This document shows, piece after piece, positions 56,464 to 64,000 of a stretch of DNA of 64,000 nucleotides. The DNA is from Myxococcota bacterium (GTDB lineage Bacteria > Myxococcota > XYA12-FULL-58-9 > JALHOP01). A program made the position numbers and the translations under genes. Every line of letters starts with the position of its first letter. Position 1 is the first letter of the stretch. The notes under the pieces are model-generated. The model was not told the origin of the DNA. It made no database searches and saw only the letters and a list, made by a program, of their open reading frames with translations. The DNA lies in the NCBI GenBank assembly GCA_022842935.1, contig JALHOP010000001.1, forward strand, positions 496,001 to 560,000, written 5' to 3'.

Positions 56464-57705
56464 TTACCTCAAGGCGCCGCGTTGGTCGGCGGGGACGTCG
56501 TCGACACTGCCGGCCTGAGACCGTTGCAGCGCGCGCAGGTAGAGGACGATCAACCAACGATCTTCCTCGGTCACTTGTGAGGCGTAACCGGGCATGTTCC
56601 GCACACCGTTGGAGATGACGTTGTAGAAATAGCCCAGCGGTTCGTTCGCGAGACGCGGCTCGTGCAGCGAAGTCGGCGCGACCCACGTGCCCTCCGCGAG
56701 CTCTTCGGCGCGACGCGCGACCATGCCATCGCCGTAGCCCGCCAAGCCGTGGCACGGGGCGCAGTAGATTTCGAAGCGCTCGCGACCGCGCTGCATGGCG
56801 CCAGCGTTCACCGAGAATTGCGGCGGGAAGTCGCTGATGAACTTATCGTTCGTGCCTGGCTCGACGCCGCGCGAGTACCGATCGTCGAGGGCCAGGGTGT
56901 CTTGCGCCACGGTGCCCGGGATGGGCGGACGCATCGTGCGCTTGTCCGCGAAAAACGATGTACCGCGCTGGCTCTTGTACTTCTCCTGATAGTCCATGTT
57001 GGACACCAGGTTGAACCGCGGGTCGGTCGTCTTGGTGTAGCGAGCCTGCGCGATGCGAGCCATGGGGACGAACGACAGGAACGTCGCGATCAGCAGTCCG
57101 TACACAATCGGTCGGGGCAATGCCGAGTTGACCTTGCGGTCGTCCTCGACCGTCTCGAGCGCTGTTGGATGCGTGCGCTCTAGCAGGCTCTTGGTCTTCT
57201 GCTCGTCGAAGAGTTTGTCATCGGACTCGATCGAGATGAAGAACTTGTCGTCAGTCGCTTTGGCGAAGCGCTTCTTCTTGAAGAGCGGGTGATAGAGATC
57301 AGGCAGGTTGTTCAGCACGAGACAGCCGCCGAACGTGGTGAGCGCCGACAGCAAGATGGTTGTCTCGAAGGCGACTGGCACGAAGGCCGGAACCGACCAG
57401 AGCGGCTTGCCGGAGATGATCCAGGGGTAGTCGAAGGCGTTCAGGCCGATCTGCATGACGAGACCGAGCAACATGCCGGTGAGGCCGGCACCGAGAACGA
57501 TCCACGGCAGGATGGTCGGGCGAATGCCCATCGCCGGGTCGATGCCATGGACGGGGAACGGTGAATACGCGTCCCACTTTTTGTATCCGGCATCGCGGAC
57601 AGCTTTGCATGCCTCGATGAGCGCCTGCGGCGTCGGGTACTCCGCGAGATAGCTGTACACCTTGGTGTCGCCGCTCGTTCGTTCCGGAACCTTGCTGTGT
57701 GCCAT
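56464..57705 (-). CDS. ActD-ActE fusion: DUF3341 membrane protein plus mono-haem cytochrome c
   Basis: 413 residues. Residues ~15-195 are ActD: LAEYPTPQALIEACKAVRDA, WDAYSPFPVHGIDPAMG, two membrane helices. After a third helix (~220) and a linker, residues ~300-400 are a class I cytochrome c: FEIYCAPCHGLAGYGDGMV, with NMPGYASQV as likely Met ligand. In many clusters actD and actE are separate genes; here they form one frame without a stop. The haem would receive electrons from ActA/ActB on the periplasmic side. Confidence 0.9.
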   Translation of the reverse strand: MAHSKVPERTSGDTKVYSYLAEYPTPQALIEACKAVRDAGYKKWDAYSPFPVHGIDPAMGIRPTILPWIVLGAGLTGMLLGLVMQIGLNAFDYPWIISGKPLWSVPAFVPVAFETTILLSALTTFGGCLVLNNLPDLYHPLFKKKRFAKATDDKFFISIESDDKLFDEQKTKSLLERTHPTALETVEDDRKVNSALPRPIVYGLLIATFLSFVPMARIAQARYTKTTDPRFNLVSNMDYQEKYKSQRGTSFFADKRTMRPPIPGTVAQDTLALDDRYSRGVEPGTNDKFISDFPPQFSVNAGAMQRGRERFEIYCAPCHGLAGYGDGMVARRAEELAEGTWVAPTSLHEPRLANEPLGYFYNVISNGVRNMPGYASQVTEEDRWLIVLYLRALQRSQAGSVDDVPADQRGALR

Positions 57706-57708
57706 GAC

Positions 57709-59151
57709 TTAGTGGGCCCCCGCGGTGTGCGCATGCTTCGTGGCCGGACCGTGGTGGTCGCCGTGCGCGTGCGCCTGAGGCATGACGGTCTTCATCTCCG
57801 CCATTGCGATGATGGGCAGATACTTCAAGAACAAGAAAAACAACGTGAAGAACAGACCGAAGCTGCCGACCAACATCATGATGTCGATGTGCGTCGGCTG
57901 ATAATACGCCCACGACGACGGCAGCGAGTCGCGGTGGAGCGAAGTCACGGTGATGACGAAACGCTCGAACCACATGCCGATGTTCACGAAGATGCACAGA
58001 ACGAACATCACGGGGATGCTCGTGCGCAGCTTTTTGAACCAGAAGAACTGGGGCGAGATGACGTTGCAGCTCACCATGGTCCAGTAGGCCCACCAATAGG
58101 GACCAAACGCGCGATTCTTGAACGCGAATACTTCCTGCGGGTTGCCGCTATACCAGGCGGTGAAGAACTCCATCCCGTACGCGTAGCCAACCATCATGCC
58201 GGTCGCGAGGATGACCTTGTTCATGTTCTCGAGGTGCCGCATCGTGATGAGGTGCTCGAGCTTGAAAATGGCGCGCGCCGGAATCGCGAGATTCATGACC
58301 ATCGCAAAGCCAGAGAAGATGGCGCCGGCGACGAAGTAGGGCGGGAAGATCGTCGTGTGCCAACCAGGTAACTGGGAGACGGCGAAGTCGAACGAAACGA
58401 CTGAGTGCACGGAGAGGACCAGCGGAGTCGCAAGACCCGCGAGCAACAGATACGCGCGCTCGTAGCGGTGCCAGTGCCTGGCGCTACCCGTCCATCCCAG
58501 AGAGAAGATGCCGTAGCCGATCTTCGCGATGGTCGACTTGGCGCGGTCGCGCAAGGTTGCCAAGTCCGGGATCATGCCGAAGTACCAGAAGAGAATGGAC
58601 GTGGTGGCGTAGGTGCCGACCGCGAAAACGTCCCAGAGCAGCGGTGAGCGGAACTGGGGCCACATCTGCATCTGATTGGGGATGGGGAAGAGCCAATACG
58701 CGAGCCAGGCGCGACCAACATGGACGCCCGGAAAGATGGCGGCGCAGATGACCGCGAAGATGGTCATCGCTTCCGCGAACCGGTTGATCGACATGCGCCA
58801 CTTCTGACGCATCAAGAAGAGCACCGCAGAGATGAGCGTGCCGGCGTGACCGATGCCGACCCAGAAGACGAAGTTCGTGATGTCCCAGGCCCATGCGACG
58901 GGGGTCATGTTCCCCCAGACGCCAACGCCCATCCACACGAGCCAGCCGATGCAAGACACCAGCATGACCGCGCCAACGGACGCGACACCAAAACAAATGA
59001 GCCAGCCGATGGGTGGCTTGGCCTCGGCGACGCCAGCGACCGCTTGGGTCACATCTCCGAAGCTCGAGTCGTTGGTGACCAACGGTGCCCGTTGGGTCGG
59101 GTCATCGATGGTGTTGTCGCGCATCAGCTCGGCGTGGGAGACGGCGCTCAT
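57709..59151 (-). CDS. actC: alternative complex III membrane subunit ActC (NrfD/PsrC-like)
   Basis: 480 residues, ten or more helices. NrfD-like pattern: [80 protein letters not shown]. It binds menaquinol and anchors ActA/ActB. Overlaps actB by 4 nt. Confidence 0.94.
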   Translation of the reverse strand: MSAVSHAELMRDNTIDDPTQRAPLVTNDSSFGDVTQAVAGVAEAKPPIGWLICFGVASVGAVMLVSCIGWLVWMGVGVWGNMTPVAWAWDITNFVFWVGIGHAGTLISAVLFLMRQKWRMSINRFAEAMTIFAVICAAIFPGVHVGRAWLAYWLFPIPNQMQMWPQFRSPLLWDVFAVGTYATTSILFWYFGMIPDLATLRDRAKSTIAKIGYGIFSLGWTGSARHWHRYERAYLLLAGLATPLVLSVHSVVSFDFAVSQLPGWHTTIFPPYFVAGAIFSGFAMVMNLAIPARAIFKLEHLITMRHLENMNKVILATGMMVGYAYGMEFFTAWYSGNPQEVFAFKNRAFGPYWWAYWTMVSCNVISPQFFWFKKLRTSIPVMFVLCIFVNIGMWFERFVITVTSLHRDSLPSSWAYYQPTHIDIMMLVGSFGLFFTLFFLFLKYLPIIAMAEMKTVMPQAHAHGDHHGPATKHAHTAGAH

Positions 59152-62100
59152 GATACGAGACCTCCGTTCGGGTTAACGATCTTCGCGAGGTAGCTCGTGC
59201 GCGGCTTCACGTTGAGCTCTGCGAGCACGTCGTAGTTGCGGGGCAAGGCTTTGAGCTTGGTCACCCGCGCGTTCGGATCCGACAAGTCGCCGAAGACGAT
59301 GGCATCGGTCGGGCATGCCTGAGCGCAGGCCGGCGTGATTTCACCGTCCTTGATGGCGCGCTTGTCGTTCTTGGCGGCGATCTTCGTGTTTTGGATGCGT
59401 TGCACGCAGTAGGTGCATTTCTCCATCACACCGCGGAAGCGGACAGTGACCTCGGGGTTGTTCATCATCTTCTTCACTTCGTTGCGACCGTCTTTCAGGT
59501 CCTCGTGGAAGTTGAAGTAGTTGAACCGGCGCACCTTGTACGGGCAGTTGTTCGAGCAGTAGCGCGTGCCGATGCAGCGGTTGTAGACCATGTCATTCAG
59601 CCCTTCCTGGCTGTGAATGGTGGCGCCTACCGGGCAGACCTGCTCGCAAGGAGCATTTTCGCACTGCTGACACAGCATGGGTTGAGCGCCCAGCGTGGGG
59701 TTCTCTGGATCGCCGCGGAAATAGCGGTCGATGCGAATCCAGTGCATTTCGCGATTGCGGAGCACCTGCTCCTTGCCGACGACCGGGACGTTGTTTTCGG
59801 CAGTGCAGGCAACGACGCAGGCGCTGCAGCCCGTGCAGCTCGTCAGGTCGATGGCCATGCCCCAGCGACGCTGCTTGTACTCCCACTCCGAAAAGAGCGA
59901 CTCGAGCGGCGGGTGATGGACGACGTGTTTGGCGAAGTCCGGCTCGTGTTTGTACTCGTCGATCGTGCCCACGCGGATGATCTCGCCCGCGCGGCGCTCG
60001 CGCTCGGTCATACCGGCGGCGTCGATCAAGAAGTGGTCGACGGTCGTCGCCAGCTTGAAGCGCTCGCCAGTCGGCGCGACCTTGACGCCAGCCACGAAGC
60101 TCACCGTCTCGGTGCCGCGAAGCACGTTGGCATCGAAGCCAGCGATCGTGTGGTCGAGCTCGCGCTCCATCCAGCCGCCAACGCGGCCCGCAGCGGTGCG
60201 TCCGTAGCCCATCGCGAGCGCCATGCTACCCAGCGCTTGGCCGGGCTGCACCAACACGGGGACCGTAAGCTCGCGTCCATTGACGGAGAGCTTCACCATG
60301 CCTTCGTCCTCGAGGCCGAGCGCCTTGGCGGTGGCGGGGCCGACGAGCAGGGCATTGTCCCAGGTCAGCTTGGTCATGAAGTCCGGCGTCTCTTGCAGCC
60401 AAGCGTTGTTGGCGTGGCGACCGTCACCCATGCGGCTGTCGACGTAGAAGGTAAGCTCGAGCTCACCGTTCTTGGCATCGGTGCGCGAGGCCGGCGCCTC
60501 TGCCGCGCTGACGGTGAACGGCTGCAGGGTCGGCGTGACCTTCGCGAAGCTCGTGTTGTTGATGACGCCGTCAAACAGACTCTGGCGCCACGCACGCTCG
60601 AACCCGTTGAAGAGCACCGGGAGCTTGGCCTCCGTCGCGGCGGACGCGCCCTCGGGGACGGGACCTTGAGAGTCATAGTCCGGCGAGACGACCGCGGTGA
60701 TGGCCTTGGCGTCGGCTTCGACTCCAGACAGCTTGGCGAAGGTGCGGCGCACCAGCTCGTAGCCAGTCTCCGCGACGCCGTTCTCTTGGGTCGCGGCCAG
60801 GAGCATGCTCATGACCTCGATAGCGGACTTGCCATCGTAGAGCGGCTTGATCATGGGCTGCTGCACGGTGACGGTGCCGTCGTAAGAGCGGCTGTCACCC
60901 CAGCTCTCGAGCCAATGAGCGGCGTTCAAGTGCCAGGTGGCGGTGCGCGAGGTCTCGTCCAGGTAGTCGGATAGGTGAACCCGGTTCTTCACCTTGGCAT
61001 AGGCGTCCGAGAAGCCGAGTGCACCTGGTACCGAGTACACCGGGTTGCTACCCAGGATGACGAGAGTTTCGAGCTGCCCTTTGCTCATCGTGTCGATGAG
61101 TCGGGCCATGTTCATCGTCTGGTTACCGTCTTGCGCGCCCAGCGCGTGGTCGAGATACGTGACGGTCTTGCCGGCATTGCCGAGCGCCACGTTCAAGCGG
61201 TGCGCGATCGCGTGCACTTCAGCCGACTGACCTGCGCCCACCGTGACGACACACGCCCCCTGGTGGCTCGCCAAATCCTTCGCAACCGTCTGAGCAAAGC
61301 GCGTGACCTCGGCGTCGAGGCCGACAGGGGCCGGGCTCTGACCATCGATGCTGACGCCGCTCTGACGAAGTGCCTGCTCCACCGCCAAGGCGAACGCCTT
61401 CACGTCGCGCGATCGGACAGGCAAACGGTGGTCGGCACACCCACCGGTATTCGAGAGTCGGCTCTCGACCACGTACATACGACTCATGGTCTCGCCCTGC
61501 TCGGGTCGTCGCGCTGTCGCCCAGTCTCGCGCGTACTTGACGTGAGCAGGGTGTGCTCCCAAGAAGTCGTCGTCCAGGGACAAAATGACGCGGGCGCGAG
61601 CCAGCTCGAGCATCGTGCGGACGGGCTTGCCGAACGCAGTCATGGCGCCTTGGCGGAGGTTGTCACGCGAGATGCCGTCGAAGGTCACCCATGTGGCCTG
61701 CGGAAGCTTGGCCTTGAGCTCCGCTACGAGACCCATGAGGGTCGGCGACGAGGTCGTGCTGGTCAAGAAAGCAACGCGGCTGCCGTCGCCCTTGAGCGCG
61801 TCTTTGGCGAACTTCTTGAACGCATCCCACGACGACTTCTTGCCGTCGGCGAGCACCGTCTTGCTACGGTCCGGATCGTAGAGCTCGAGCACCGAGCCCT
61901 GCGTCGTTATGTCGGAGCCGCCGTGGCTCATTGGGTGCTTTGGGTTCCCGTCCACTTTGATGGGGCGGTAGTCGTAGCTGGTGACCATGACCGGCTGGGC
62001 AATCCCGTCGGTCTCGTATGCGCTCGCGAAGTACTTGGGCTTGCCAAGGACATGCGACTGCGGCGAGCGGGTGAACGAGTGGATGTTGTCTTTCTCCCAG

Positions 62101-62360
62101 CGACACCCGGAGGCGCCGGCGAGGGCGAGCGAAGCACCCATGACCTGGACGAAGCGCCGACGTGAAACGCCACTCTCGGCATCGCCAACGTCGGTACCGA
62201 ATTCGCGGGCCAAGGCGGCATCGAACTCTGCCGTGCCTTCGAGCTCGCTAAGGGAGCGCCAGAACTCGGTAACGCGCGTGTCGCTCGCCGCGACTGGGCT
62301 CGCCTCATGGGGCGATGCGTTTTCTTCGGGGGCTTTGGCGACGATGGTGACGGTTTTCAT
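59148..62360 (-). CDS. actB: alternative complex III iron-sulfur/molybdopterin-like subunit ActB
   Basis: 1070 residues from ATG 62360; GTG 62378 would overlap the actA stop. An internal Tat motif ([20 protein letters not shown], ~50 residues in) is followed by a large molybdopterin-oxidoreductase-like domain (~90-770) without a visible Mo ligand site. An FeS domain (~800-1030) has four cysteine clusters: [42 protein letters not shown] and CTYC with CAQACPTDA. Electrons pass from ActC quinol site to the haems of ActA. Confidence 0.95.
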   Translation of the reverse strand: MKTVTIVAKAPEENASPHEASPVAASDTRVTEFWRSLSELEGTAEFDAALAREFGTDVGDAESGVSRRRFVQVMGASLALAGASGCRWEKDNIHSFTRSPQSHVLGKPKYFASAYETDGIAQPVMVTSYDYRPIKVDGNPKHPMSHGGSDITTQGSVLELYDPDRSKTVLADGKKSSWDAFKKFAKDALKGDGSRVAFLTSTTSSPTLMGLVAELKAKLPQATWVTFDGISRDNLRQGAMTAFGKPVRTMLELARARVILSLDDDFLGAHPAHVKYARDWATARRPEQGETMSRMYVVESRLSNTGGCADHRLPVRSRDVKAFALAVEQALRQSGVSIDGQSPAPVGLDAEVTRFAQTVAKDLASHQGACVVTVGAGQSAEVHAIAHRLNVALGNAGKTVTYLDHALGAQDGNQTMNMARLIDTMSKGQLETLVILGSNPVYSVPGALGFSDAYAKVKNRVHLSDYLDETSRTATWHLNAAHWLESWGDSRSYDGTVTVQQPMIKPLYDGKSAIEVMSMLLAATQENGVAETGYELVRRTFAKLSGVEADAKAITAVVSPDYDSQGPVPEGASAATEAKLPVLFNGFERAWRQSLFDGVINNTSFAKVTPTLQPFTVSAAEAPASRTDAKNGELELTFYVDSRMGDGRHANNAWLQETPDFMTKLTWDNALLVGPATAKALGLEDEGMVKLSVNGRELTVPVLVQPGQALGSMALAMGYGRTAAGRVGGWMERELDHTIAGFDANVLRGTETVSFVAGVKVAPTGERFKLATTVDHFLIDAAGMTERERRAGEIIRVGTIDEYKHEPDFAKHVVHHPPLESLFSEWEYKQRRWGMAIDLTSCTGCSACVVACTAENNVPVVGKEQVLRNREMHWIRIDRYFRGDPENPTLGAQPMLCQQCENAPCEQVCPVGATIHSQEGLNDMVYNRCIGTRYCSNNCPYKVRRFNYFNFHEDLKDGRNEVKKMMNNPEVTVRFRGVMEKCTYCVQRIQNTKIAAKNDKRAIKDGEITPACAQACPTDAIVFGDLSDPNARVTKLKALPRNYDVLAELNVKPRTSYLAKIVNPNGGLVS

Positions 62361-62365
62361 CGATG

Positions 62366-63013
62366 CTACCTGTGACACGTCGAGCAGTCGGTTGGCGGAT
62401 TGATGTTGTTCTTTTGGCGAATCTCGGCGCCCAGCTCGAGCTGGGGCCGCTCGGGGGTGTAGTCCATCACCGTGATGAGGTCCTGCGGTCGCAGGTGAGC
62501 CTCCGGGTTACGATGACAATCAAGGCACCAGCCCATGCTCAGGGTGTGTTCCTGGGCGACGACTTCCATCTTGTCGATGCGGCCATGGCAGGAGACGCAG
62601 CCAACGCCACGTTTGATGTGCGCCGAGTGGTTGAAATACACGTAGTCGGGGAGGTCGTGGACCTTCACCCAATCCACGGGCTCATCTTTCGCCCAGCTTT
62701 CCCGAAGCGGCGCGAGCTTGGCGCTCTTCGTCTTCACCATGCCGTGACAGTTCATGCATGTCTCGGTCGTCGGCACGCTGGCGTGGGCGCCACTGCCGGC
62801 GACGTGGCAATACCGGCAGTCGATTGCGAGTTTCCCGGCATGGAGAGCGTGGCTGTACGGAATGGGTTGTTCGGGTTGGTAGCCAACGTCCGTGGTCTTG
62901 GGCGAGAAGCCCCAGGTCACGAGGCACGTCACGTAGACGAGCCCACCGGCGCCCAGCACGCCGACGAGGGGTCTGATCTTGTTGGTCCAAGGAGGGAAAT
63001 TGAAAGACGTCAC
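62366..63013 (-). CDS. actA: alternative complex III pentahaem cytochrome ActA
   Basis: 215 residues from GTG 63013 (VTSFNFPPWTNKIRPLVGVL); GTG 63043 adds ten. One N-terminal helix anchors it, followed by five CxxCH sites: CRYCH, CMNCH, CVSCH, CLDCH and, at the last residues, CSTCH. Five haems is the ActA number. First gene of the operon actA-B-C-DE-F ... ctaCDE. Confidence 0.94.
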   Translation of the reverse strand: MTSFNFPPWTNKIRPLVGVLGAGGLVYVTCLVTWGFSPKTTDVGYQPEQPIPYSHALHAGKLAIDCRYCHVAGSGAHASVPTTETCMNCHGMVKTKSAKLAPLRESWAKDEPVDWVKVHDLPDYVYFNHSAHIKRGVGCVSCHGRIDKMEVVAQEHTLSMGWCLDCHRNPEAHLRPQDLITVMDYTPERPQLELGAEIRQKNNINPPTDCSTCHR

Positions 63014-63074
63014 CGGCCACCCCGATGGAGTGCTGCAGTTCACGCGCTGATTCGCGGACGCCGCGCGAGGTGCG

Positions 63075-63102
63075 ACTACACGAAAACGAATCGGCAGCGC
63101 AA
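63075..63102 (-). promoter_or_regulatory. candidate promoter of the respiratory operon
   Basis: On the minus strand TTGCGC (63097-63102) and TGTAGT (63075-63080) are separated by 16 nt, about 60 nt before the actA start. It is the best pair I see in the 229-nt gap between actA and the L,D-transpeptidase. Weak evidence. Confidence 0.3.
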
Positions 63103-63242
63103 GCCAGGATAACGCCTCTCAGATCGCGGTGTTTTGTCGCAGCTCCGGGTCATTGCGAACGCTTCTTAGTCGCAGGGTATCCGGCCTCGTGGTGCCCATG
63201 CGCTGCCCCACCTCGGACACTACGTTATAGCGAGCAGACCGC

Positions 63243-63704
63243 TCACTCGAGCCGGATGCTGGTACACTTGGCCTTCTTCATCCAAGCGGCAATAAAGTCG
63301 ATTTCGGCATCACTCGCCACCGCGATGCAGCCGAGCGTCCAGTCGGTGGCGACGTTCACCTCGCCAAGAAGCTCGGTACCCCGCGCTGGACCATGCACCC
63401 CGACATCGCTGCCGGTCATGCCTTTGGCGCGCTGCTCCTTGGTCGGGTAGCCCAGCAAAATAAAGGTGTGAAAGCTCGCCGAGTAACGTCCGGGTGTGAG
63501 CGGATAAACGCCGAGCGGCGTCTTGGCGTCGCCCTGGCGCTCCTTACCGATACCGCCCGAGCCGAGGGCCACCTTGTACTCAGCTTTCGGTTTGCCCTTC
63601 TCGCACAGCACCATCTGGTGGGCCCCGGTGTCGACGACGATCTCAGTCGCGTTTCCTTGGCAGCCAGCGGTGGCGATGAACAACGCAAGCGGAAGGATGG
63701 GCAC
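63243..63704 (-). CDS. L,D-transpeptidase (YkuD domain) lipoprotein
   Basis: 153 residues from a GTG; the upstream frame is closed by a TAA. A short signal ends in ATAGC, a likely lipobox. The catalytic region reads GVHGPARGTE and then DWTLGCIAVASDAEID, the conserved His and Cys (GC) of L,D-transpeptidases. It forms 3-3 peptidoglycan crosslinks or links proteins to the wall. The signal has no positive N-terminal residue, which is odd. Confidence 0.85.
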   Translation of the reverse strand: MPILPLALFIATAGCQGNATEIVVDTGAHQMVLCEKGKPKAEYKVALGSGGIGKERQGDAKTPLGVYPLTPGRYSASFHTFILLGYPTKEQRAKGMTGSDVGVHGPARGTELLGEVNVATDWTLGCIAVASDAEIDFIAAWMKKAKCTSIRLE

Positions 63705-63729
63705 GACCAGATTTTACCCCGGCACGCGC

Positions 63730-64000
63730 CTACGCGCCGGCTTGCTCGACGATCGCCATCGCGGCATCCATGGCTCCCCGTTCCGAGCGCACGCGACGAC
63801 CCATGGCTGCGGCGTGCTCCTGAAAACCCGCGCTGGTGCGGGCTAGTGCGATGGCCGCGGCGAGCCGACGCGCCGTTAGCTTCCGGCGTGGGATCGGGGC
63901 TGGCCCGAGACCAAGTTGGTGAACGCGGCGCGCCCAGAAGGGCTGGTCGCCATGAAACGGCACCACCACCGCAGGGATCCCCGCGCGTAGCGCCGCCGCA
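63730..64000 (-). CDS. GT1-family glycosyltransferase, C-terminal fragment (5' end outside window)
   Basis: The last 90 residues. VVVPFHGDQPFWARRVHQLG and then GLGPAPIPRRKLTA give the donor-binding C-terminus of GT1 (MGT/sterol glucosyltransferase-like) enzymes, where H-G-D-Q contacts the sugar nucleotide. It probably glycosylates a lipid or small molecule. The right edge cuts the N-terminal two thirds. Confidence 0.8.
   Translation of the reverse strand, partial: AAALRAGIPAVVVPFHGDQPFWARRVHQLGLGPAPIPRRKLTARRLAAAIALARTSAGFQEHAAAMGRRVRSERGAMDAAMAIVEQAGA

Noticed and set aside
59391-62165. Two long + strand frames (527 and 396 codons) over the ActB region
   Set aside because: Exact antisense of actB, whose cysteine clusters and Tat motif are unmistakable. 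The translations are Arg/Val/Asp-rich without family motifs, typical of GC-rich antisense frames.

Overview
The window is GC-rich, tightly packed bacterial chromosome with no phage, insertion sequence, CRISPR array, rRNA or tRNA that I can see. The gene set suggests a Myxococcota-like aerobe (deltaproteobacterial lineage). Pointers are an alternative complex III plus caa3 oxidase operon, a Tgl/PilF-like TPR lipoprotein, a J-domain/TPR protein with a PATAN-like N-terminus, a Clp ATPase with a long proline-rich linker, Ku, and an ADP/ATP-translocase-like carrier fused to HEAT repeats. Species cannot be named from the sequence.

Layout. 1-7 kb (mostly minus): POT peptide transporter (cut by the window edge), a Rossmann/DUF2520-type protein, an alpha/beta hydrolase and its TetR regulator, Ku, and a Clp ATPase. 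7-16 kb: a GH63-like glucosidase divergent from a methyltransferase, a Tgl-like lipoprotein, then recO - barrel/SppA fusion - J-domain/TPR protein. 16-19.5 kb: a MarR remnant, an unknown gene, and two exported proteins sharing a four-cysteine N-terminal module. 19.5-28 kb: a four-gene minus operon (HEAT/NTT transporter, LpoA-like lipoprotein, M50 protease, DinG-type helicase) divergent from tatD. 28-31.4 kb: a three-gene overlapping cassette of lipoprotein, mono-haem lipoprotein and Tat-exported DUF1501-like protein. 31.4-39.1 kb: a CNT nucleoside transporter divergent from the rimP-nusA-rnpM-infB operon, which has a leader terminator in front of rimP and a 25-codon decoy copy of the infB start. 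39-49 kb: unknown proteins, DUF503, ligA, ackA-xfp (phosphoketolase pathway), acylphosphatase and a TetR regulator. 49-63 kb: one long minus-strand respiratory operon, actA-B-C-DE-F, a small anchored protein, sco, ctaC, ctaD, ctaE, a subunit IV and a second subunit III. The right end holds an L,D-transpeptidase and the end of a GT1 glycosyltransferase.

How the parts work together. The respiratory operon would encode a menaquinol:cytochrome c oxidoreductase (alternative complex III) that passes electrons to an A2-type caa3 oxidase, with Sco for CuA loading. The rimP-infB operon joins ribosome maturation, transcription elongation and translation initiation and carries two unusual control-like features. 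AckA and phosphoketolase share acetyl phosphate as intermediate, and an acylphosphatase lies divergently next to them. The features most worth following are the rimP leader, the infB start duplication, the GTYSGC cysteine module, the haem/DUF1501-like cassette, the SppA-barrel fusion, and two regulatory genes whose promoters seem to give leaderless mRNAs.
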